DNA of 11,473 bases from contig JAIRLK010000118.1 in the NCBI GenBank assembly GCA_031259515.1, positions 1 through 11,473 on the forward strand, in the 5' to 3' direction. The translations under genes were made by a program, and so were the position numbers. Shown here piece by piece: positions 6,628-11,473 of this stretch. This DNA comes from Treponema sp. GTDB lineage: Bacteria; Spirochaetota; Spirochaetia; Treponematales; Breznakiellaceae. Under the pieces are notes generated by a model, which did no database searches, was not told the origin of the DNA, and was given only the letters and a program-made list of their open reading frames with translations. The stretch's first letter is position 1; the number at the start of each line of letters is the position of its first letter.

Positions 6628-7224
6628 CTACAGTACCCCCGCCCGAGCGAAGTGCTTTTTTATAAGCGCCCGGGCGAAAAGACATCCCAACAAGGCGCCG
6701 CTCAGGTTGATCAGAACAATCACCCCAATCCAAAGGGGCCGAGAATAATAGCCAATGTAACTGTCTATATAGTCCCGCGACATACCGCTTGCCAGGACGT
6801 TTTTTTCAAAATTCTCCCAAAAGAACCAGAGGGGCAGCATATTTATCCCCGTATACAGAACGCTCTGCAGGGTCCAGACCAATGTTATCTTCCGGTAGTC
6901 TTGATACGAACCTTCCTTCCAGAGAATCAGTTCGCACAAAACGCCTATGATAACTAAATAGGGCAGCAGGAACCAATCGCCCATGATAAAGTACATCAGT
7001 CCAACCAGGGTCGTGTAGATGAGCGTAACGAAAGGCTTTGCCACCCTGCGTATCATCAGCACGTAAATAGGGGCGCATACGAAACAGATGATTCCGATAG
7101 TAAACACCATGCTGACAAAGTAATTGAGCATACAAACCGTGTTGATAACAAGTTGTATTACAATAAGCAATACGCTCAGAATAACCGTGGTAATCACATC
7201 CTTAACACTCAGTCTATTCTTCAT
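6628..7224 (-). CDS. ECF transporter substrate-specific (S) component, Trep_Strep/MptD-like family
   Basis: This 198-residue, very hydrophobic protein has about five or six membrane segments (about 10-30, 33-53, 63-80, 86-102, 113-133 and 163-185) and few charges outside the loops. The organisation and sequence (GDWFLLPYLVIIGVLCELI at 82-100) fit the 'Trep_Strep' conserved membrane family named for Treponema and Streptococcus and now placed among ECF S components. Relatives in group A Streptococcus and Lactobacillus sakei belong to haem-linked ECF modules, so haem or another tetrapyrrole is a reasonable but unproven substrate. The ATG at 7224 lies inside a 7-bp tandem repeat that also supplies its AAGGA ribosome site ten bases upstream. 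The gene starts four bases after the upstream ABC gene stop and abuts the T gene. Family assignment is by eye and context. Confidence 0.8.
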   Translation of the reverse strand: MKNRLSVKDVITTVILSVLLIVIQLVINTVCMLNYFVSMVFTIGIICFVCAPIYVLMIRRVAKPFVTLIYTTLVGLMYFIMGDWFLLPYLVIIGVLCELILWKEGSYQDYRKITLVWTLQSVLYTGINMLPLWFFWENFEKNVLASGMSRDYIDSYIGYYSRPLWIGVIVLINLSGALLGCLFARALIKKHFARAGVL

Positions 7225-7261
7225 TGTTCATCGTTCCTTATTCATTGTTCTTTGTTCTTTC
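7220..7261. repeat. Heptanucleotide tandem repeat across the ABC/S-component junction
   Basis: Six consecutive 7-base units read TTCATTG, TTCATCG, TTCCTTA, TTCATTG, TTCTTTG and TTCTTTC on the plus strand (consensus TTCATTG; CAATGAA on the minus strand). They encode the last residues of the second half-transporter, its TGA stop, the AAGGA ribosome site and the ATG of the S component. Because seven is not a multiple of three, gain or loss of one unit would shift the reading frame at the end of the ABC protein and change the spacing to the S gene start. Confidence 0.75.
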
Positions 7262-9000
7262 CCGCTGGAGATCCGCCAGTTCTTCGCCTGTTGCTGTTCC
7301 TTATACATCCGTTCGTACCAGCCGCCCTTTCGCAGGAGTTCGCTATGACTGCCTGATTCGGCGATACGTCCCCCATCAATCACGAGGATATTGTCCGCCC
7401 CGGTGATTGTCCCCAAGCGGTGGGCGATCACGATCACTGTCTTGCCCTTCATCAACAGATCAAAAGCGCGGTTAATTTCCGCTTCGTTGTCCGCATCCAG
7501 GCTTGAGGTGGTCTCGTCCAGCAGCACGATGGGAGCGTCTTTGATCAATGCCCGGGCAATGGAGATCCGCTGCCGTTCTCCCCCCGAAAGGGTCGATCCC
7601 CCTTCGCCCACCATCGTATCGTATCCCTCCGGCATTTTCATAATGAAGTCGTGGCAGCAAGCGGCCTTTGCCGCGGCTTCCACCTCCTCTCGGGAGACGT
7701 CGGGTTTTCCGGCCCGGATGTTGTTCAACACCGTGTCGTTCAGCAAATACACATCCTGAAATACTACCGCCATACGCTCCGTAAGACCGTCGGGGGCGAT
7801 GTCCCGAATGTCCTCCCCGCCTATTTTGATACAACCCTCCGTCACGTCCCAGAACCGGGATATAAGGCTGGTGATAGTGGTTTTCCCCGAACCGGAGGGA
7901 CCGACCAGGGCGGTGGTGGTTCCCGGCTTCGCGGCAAAGGAAACGTGTTTTAACACCTCCACCTCTTCCGTATACCGGAAGGACACATCCTTAAAGGAAA
8001 TGCCGTAATCGGGAAAATCCGCCTTTTCCTTTTGGAAGGGGAAAGGTTTTTCGTCAAGCAGGGCAAGGATATTGAGGGCCGCCCGGTCCAGAAAGTTCAT
8101 CAGCGGGTAGAGGCTGCCCAGGGAACTCATCATCACCGAAATGGAAATGGCAATCATCACAACGATAATGTAGGTTGCCGGAGCCAAAAGCCCCCTTGTC
8201 ATAACAAGACTTCCCGCGATAAGGCTTAAGGGGATGATACAGGATGTGATGACCGAAAAACTAATCGACCAGGGCATAACAGAAAGTTCCATTTTAATGG
8301 ATTCTCTTTTCAAATCACGGAAACTCCTGTCCAGGGCTTCAAACTTTTCGCCCGTCAGGTTGTAGAGTTTAAAGGTTTTGATACCGTTGACGTACTCCAC
8401 CACCCTGGACACCACTCCCTCTACGGATGAGCGCAACGTCAACGCCCGTCCGGAGGCAACTGTTCCCGCCCGGACAAGCAGGGGAAGGACGGCGGCTATT
8501 ATCACCAATACCCCAAGACCGAAACGCCAATCTATGCCAAAAGCAAAAACCAGGGCAAGGGCGGTGAAAAAAATAGCCTTACAAAACTGGGAAAAGATGT
8601 GGGTCAGGGCCGTTTCAAAGTCCGAAATATCCGTGGTCAGAACGGCGCTCAGTTTCCCGATACTGTTCCGGTTAAAGTACCCCAGGTTGAGGCTCCTGAT
8701 ATGGTCTCCCAACCGTAGCCGCAGGCCGGTGATAATGTCGCTTCCCCGATACTGAATCTGCGCGTAACCAACGGAGCCCAGCACGGCCCGCAGGATGAAC
8801 ATGATCGCGAGCACCGCGAAGTAGACGCCCAGCTTTTCCCCGGTAAAGTCCCCGTTCAGAAGATCAATAATGGCACTCACCATTACAGCGAACATCCCCA
8901 TATGCAGAAAAGAATCCAGCAGTGAAAGCAGGACAGGAAACACGAGCCTCCGGCCCTCCTTTCCCGATACTCGAATAATACGGCGCAGCATCCCTGTCAT
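7228..9000 (-). CDS. Exporter-fold ABC half-transporter (membrane plus ATPase), second of a pair
   Basis: This 590-residue protein fuses a six-helix type-IV membrane domain (about 1-320) to an ATP-binding domain (about 333-568). Motifs are intact: Walker A GPSGSGKT (367-374), Q-loop VVFQD (Q415), signature LSGGE (471-475), Walker B IVLLDE with catalytic E496, D-loop SSLD and H527. It most likely pairs with the preceding gene as a heterodimer. Such pairs include exporters and the siderophore importers YbtPQ and IrtAB; the neighbouring ECF and TonB genes favour iron, haem or metallophore traffic, but direction cannot be read from sequence. No siderophore-reductase domain is fused to it. The ATG at 9000 is chosen because AGGAGG lies seven bases upstream and it overlaps the previous stop as ATGA; a longer start at 9039 is less likely. 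The last ~20 residues are a polar tail partly encoded by the 7-bp repeat. Confidence 0.9.
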   Translation of the reverse strand: MTGMLRRIIRVSGKEGRRLVFPVLLSLLDSFLHMGMFAVMVSAIIDLLNGDFTGEKLGVYFAVLAIMFILRAVLGSVGYAQIQYRGSDIITGLRLRLGDHIRSLNLGYFNRNSIGKLSAVLTTDISDFETALTHIFSQFCKAIFFTALALVFAFGIDWRFGLGVLVIIAAVLPLLVRAGTVASGRALTLRSSVEGVVSRVVEYVNGIKTFKLYNLTGEKFEALDRSFRDLKRESIKMELSVMPWSISFSVITSCIIPLSLIAGSLVMTRGLLAPATYIIVVMIAISISVMMSSLGSLYPLMNFLDRAALNILALLDEKPFPFQKEKADFPDYGISFKDVSFRYTEEVEVLKHVSFAAKPGTTTALVGPSGSGKTTITSLISRFWDVTEGCIKIGGEDIRDIAPDGLTERMAVVFQDVYLLNDTVLNNIRAGKPDVSREEVEAAAKAACCHDFIMKMPEGYDTMVGEGGSTLSGGERQRISIARALIKDAPIVLLDETTSSLDADNEAEINRAFDLLMKGKTVIVIAHRLGTITGADNILVIDGGRIAESGSHSELLRKGGWYERMYKEQQQAKNWRISSGKEQRTMNKER

Positions 9001-10739
9001 ACCGCTTCCTCCTCTTTCGTTCCACCATAGGCTTCCCACATATGCCGGTAAAATCCTCCCCGTTCCAGAAGTTCTCCGTGAGTTCCGGCTTCCACAATGT
9101 TGCCCCGGTCAAACACGCAGATCAAATCTGCCCCGACAATCGTGTGCAGGCGGTGGGCGATCATGATAACGGTTTTGCCTTTAAGAAGGTTTTCCAGGGC
9201 CTTTTGAATCCTGTATTCGTTCTCAATATCTGTGTAGCTCGTGGCCTCGTCAAAAATGATGATTGGGGCATTTTTCAAAATCGCCCTGGCAATACATATC
9301 CGCTGCCGTTCCCCGCCGGACAGTTTTACGCCCCCTTCCCCAAGCAGGGTGTTGTACCCCTCCGGCAGGGAGACGATAAAGTCGTGGATATATGCGGCCC
9401 TGGCAGCCTGTTCCACCTCCGCCTCGAACGCCTGTTTCCCGCCAATGGCGATGTTCCGGTATATTGTATCGTTCAGCATGAATGTTTCCTGGAACACAAA
9501 GGAAACGGTGTCCATAAGGCATTCGGTTTTCATGGCGGCAATGTCCGTACTGCCAATGCGTATCCGACCCCCTGAGAGTTCCCAAAACCGCAGAATAAGC
9601 TGGGCCGCAGTGGTCTTCCCCGCTCCCGAAGGGCCGACAAAGGCGGTAAGCTTTCCCGCCGGTATTTCCATGTTTATATTCTTAAGCGCCGCTGTTTTTT
9701 CGTAGGAAAAGGACACATCCTCAAAACTGACCGATCCTCCCCCCTCAATGTTCGCCGTACCCTCTCCCAGTCGCTTTTCATCCATGATCGCTTTAATGCG
9801 GTCACCGCCGGTGGCAACTTGAGTAAAGATAACGGCAAAGCCAAAGAGATTTAACAGGCAAGACAAGAACACCAAACTCATGATCATAAAGAACAGGAAC
9901 AATGAAAGGGAAAGTTTGTTTTGTAAAAACAGGAAGCCTCCCAGAGGTAGAGAAAACAGGATCCCCGATTCGACCAGGGCCAGGAATACGCCGAAGGTAT
10001 AGGCCTGATCCCGGGTACAGCGTTTCCAGAAGGCATTGTACTCGGTTATCGTCCCGGCATAGTCCCGGTAGGATTTAGCGGTAAGGTTAAAGGTCTTCAT
10101 TACCGGCATCCCGTTAATAAACTGCATGATGGCGGAATTCAGTTTCCCCAGAAGCCGGTGATATTCCGGCATCTGATTGCCGGTTATCGCCATTGCCGCC
10201 CCCTGCAGGATAAAGCCGATGATGACCGGCGAGAGGATGCACAAGGCCATGGGAATACTGAGACTCAGCATATAGCCAAATACCGCCAAGGGAACGACGA
10301 TGGCGGACACTATATCCGGTATCTGATGGGCCAAAAATTTTTCAAGCCGTTCCACATCTTCGATAATCACCTTCTTAATTTCCCCCGCGGTGTTGCCGGT
10401 AAAGAAACCTAGGCCCAGCCGGGAAATATGCCGGCTGATCTCCCGACGTACGGCGTAGAGGGTGTTGAAGGCTCCGATATGAGAAAAACTCAGGGAAACA
10501 ATCTGGAACAGGAATTTTAATACGATGGCGATTGCCGCAGTAATGCCGTACCGCAACGTCTCCGCCATGTCCATTCCTTCACTAAAAAGACAGAGGAAAG
10601 TCCGGTACACCATCACATAGGGCACGATGGCGCAAAGCCCCGACAGCGCCGCGAAGGGAGCCGAGGCGTAGAGCAGCAACCGGCTCTTCCCCGCAAGGGA
10701 CAGTACATAGGTAATGCCGCTTTTCTCTTTTCTGTTCAT
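8997..10739 (-). CDS. Exporter-fold ABC half-transporter (membrane plus ATPase), first of a pair
   Basis: This 580-residue protein has an N-terminal six-helix type-IV membrane domain (helices from about 20 to 310) and a C-terminal ATPase (about 335-570). Motifs are Walker A GPSGAGKT (369-376), Q-loop VFQE (Q417), signature LSGGE (473-477), Walker B IIIFDE with E498, and H529. The D-loop reads ATSYTDIENE where ATSSLDxxNE is usual, so the ATP site of the partner contacted by this loop may behave differently. With the next gene, which starts inside its stop, it probably forms a YbtPQ/IrtAB-type heterodimer. In streptococcal haem loci a comparable pair precedes the ECF genes, supporting a joint role in haem or iron handling; drug, haem or porphyrin efflux is the main alternative. 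The ATG at 10739 follows an AGGAGG four bases upstream. Confidence 0.9.
   Translation of the reverse strand: MNRKEKSGITYVLSLAGKSRLLLYASAPFAALSGLCAIVPYVMVYRTFLCLFSEGMDMAETLRYGITAAIAIVLKFLFQIVSLSFSHIGAFNTLYAVRREISRHISRLGLGFFTGNTAGEIKKVIIEDVERLEKFLAHQIPDIVSAIVVPLAVFGYMLSLSIPMALCILSPVIIGFILQGAAMAITGNQMPEYHRLLGKLNSAIMQFINGMPVMKTFNLTAKSYRDYAGTITEYNAFWKRCTRDQAYTFGVFLALVESGILFSLPLGGFLFLQNKLSLSLFLFFMIMSLVFLSCLLNLFGFAVIFTQVATGGDRIKAIMDEKRLGEGTANIEGGGSVSFEDVSFSYEKTAALKNINMEIPAGKLTAFVGPSGAGKTTAAQLILRFWELSGGRIRIGSTDIAAMKTECLMDTVSFVFQETFMLNDTIYRNIAIGGKQAFEAEVEQAARAAYIHDFIVSLPEGYNTLLGEGGVKLSGGERQRICIARAILKNAPIIIFDEATSYTDIENEYRIQKALENLLKGKTVIMIAHRLHTIVGADLICVFDRGNIVEAGTHGELLERGGFYRHMWEAYGGTKEEEAV
9008..9013 (-). 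promoter_or_regulatory. Ribosome-binding site fixing the second half-transporter start
   Basis: AGGAGG on the minus strand, inside the end of the preceding gene, lies seven bases before the ATG at 9000. It favours this start over an in-frame one 39 bases upstream. Confidence 0.8.
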
Positions 10740-10745
10740 GGATCC

Positions 10746-10826
10746 TCCTGTACATTACACCATATAGTTATATTAAACTAACATAATGGCTAAAAAAATA
10801 GCCGATTTTTCATTCCGGTACATTAC
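10746..10826. repeat. Direct repeat bracketing the spacer between regulator and transporter genes
   Basis: TCCTGTACATTAC (10746-10758) and TCCGGTACATTAC (10814-10826) are 13-base direct repeats with one mismatch. One overlaps the ribosome site of the first half-transporter and the other the regulator stop codon. The 9-base core GTACATTAC is itself partly symmetric (GTAnnnTAC). Between them lie an AT-rich stretch, a 16-base dyad TAGTT/AACTA (10765-10780) and a small hairpin GGCTA/TAGCC with an A-loop (10788-10803). These are candidate repressor-binding elements. No clear promoter was identified; a weak TATAAC is present on the minus strand inside the dyad. Hairpin and dyad could also be incidental in AT-rich DNA. 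Confidence 0.35.
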
Positions 10827-11452
10827 GTGTTATAGTCTTCTTCCAACAGTTTTTTCCATCCGCCGGTACAGAAGGCGCTGTAGTTTCTCACATAATTCAG
10901 GGCCACATTCAAATCGTCAAACTGAAGCAGTATTTCAAAAAACCCAGCGTATTGACCCATAGTAACAAGGTACACCTCCTTTCTGGACAGTTTTCGTATC
11001 CTATAGCCCCGATTCCGGGCAGTCCGCAGATAACGCATGGTCAGGTCTACATCCATCCAGACAAGCCGTTCCTTAAAGTCCCCAAAGACCGTTTGTTTGG
11101 AAGCGGAGATCAAAAGTCGAACCGCAGCCAAATGATCATAGGCGTACCGGAATATCTTCTCCACCGTCCGGCCTGAATCCTCCCACATGGCGTTTAAGCC
11201 TTCGGAATCCAAAAGACCCTCATAGTGGTCCGTTTCTTCCCGCAGGGAGTCAAAAAATGTATGATACACCGGTTCAACCAGGGCCCGGTACAGACTTTCC
11301 TTGTCAGCGTAATGCCGGTACAAAGCCCCTGTGGTAAGGCCCGCCTCGGCGGCTATCTTCCGCAGAGAGGTCCCGGCGTAACCGTTCCGCAGAAATTCGG
11401 CCCCGGCGCTCTTGATAATCTGTGCAATAGTGTCAGATGGATCCGGCGGCAT
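10823..11452 (-). CDS. TetR-family transcriptional regulator
   Basis: This 209-residue regulator has the TetR DNA-binding domain at its N-terminus: helix 1 about 6-22, then a helix-turn-helix about 28-48 (TSLRKIAAEAGLTTGALYRHY) followed by the usual 'ADKESLYRALV' helix. The remaining helical part (about 60-205) is the ligand-binding and dimerisation domain, which varies between members and gives no ligand clue here. The ATG at 11452 has a GGGAG ribosome site five bases upstream. It is transcribed in the same direction as the transporter genes with an 83-base spacer, so it may be first in the operon and repress its own transcript, perhaps releasing when the transported compound or a toxic excess of it accumulates. 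The promoter lies outside the window. Confidence 0.92.
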   Translation of the reverse strand: MPPDPSDTIAQIIKSAGAEFLRNGYAGTSLRKIAAEAGLTTGALYRHYADKESLYRALVEPVYHTFFDSLREETDHYEGLLDSEGLNAMWEDSGRTVEKIFRYAYDHLAAVRLLISASKQTVFGDFKERLVWMDVDLTMRYLRTARNRGYRIRKLSRKEVYLVTMGQYAGFFEILLQFDDLNVALNYVRNYSAFCTGGWKKLLEEDYNT

Positions 11453-11473
11453 AGCTCTCCCTGTTCGATAACG

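Noticed and set aside
9042..9705. Long plus-strand open frames opposite the ABC ATPase domain
   Set aside because: The minus-strand frame carries all ABC motifs; the overlapping plus frames show no family features and are read-outs of codon bias.
10788..10803. Plus-strand intrinsic terminator (GGCTA hairpin followed by Ts)
   Set aside because: The stem is only five base pairs and there is no plus-strand gene to terminate; on the coding strand it is not followed by a T-run.

Overview
The window looks like a chromosomal segment from a diderm (two-membrane) spirochaete, most likely Treponema-like. This is inferred from the energy-coupling-factor (ECF) S component, which reads as a member of the Treponema/Streptococcus 'Trep_Strep' membrane family, combined with a TonB-dependent outer-membrane receptor, which only a diderm would need. 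Base composition is intermediate over most of the window and clearly AT-richer over the first ~450 bases. No rRNA, tRNA, CRISPR array, transposase or phage gene was seen.

All genes lie on the minus strand and read from high to low coordinates as one tightly packed locus. The order is: a TetR-family regulator (10823-11452); two exporter-fold ABC half-transporters (8997-10739 and 7228-9000); an ECF-type importer made of an S component (6628-7224), a T component (5887-6627) and a double ATPase (4487-5890); a short leader region with a 48-codon ORF and a terminator-like hairpin (about 4184-4486); a TonB-dependent receptor (2120-4183); then exbB (1469-2107), exbD (1062-1472) and tonB (395-1075). 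Most junctions are ATGA overlaps, direct abutments or gaps of a few bases, so translational coupling is likely. Beyond tonB is an AT-rich partial frame that resembles the C-terminal beta-sandwich of a sugar hydrolase and leaves the window at base 1.

Read as a pathway, the locus encodes a complete trans-envelope uptake route. The receptor would capture a scarce, bulky ligand at the outer membrane, ExbB-ExbD-TonB would energise it, and the ECF importer together with the IrtAB/YbtPQ-like half-transporter pair would move the ligand or its metal across the inner membrane under TetR control. No periplasmic binding protein is present in the window. In streptococci and lactobacilli, related ECF modules next to a pair of exporter-fold ABC proteins have been linked to haem acquisition, so haem, a porphyrin, a metallophore or a corrinoid are the leading substrates. 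The sequence does not decide between them.

The least explained parts are: (1) the leader before the receptor, where a 48-codon ORF with a good ribosome-binding site reads through an intrinsic-terminator-like hairpin that has two mutually exclusive pairings; (2) a 7-bp tandem repeat that supplies the end of one gene and the ribosome-binding site and start of the next; (3) complementary degeneration of the two halves of the ECF ATPase; (4) the truncated-looking hydrolase fragment behind tonB.
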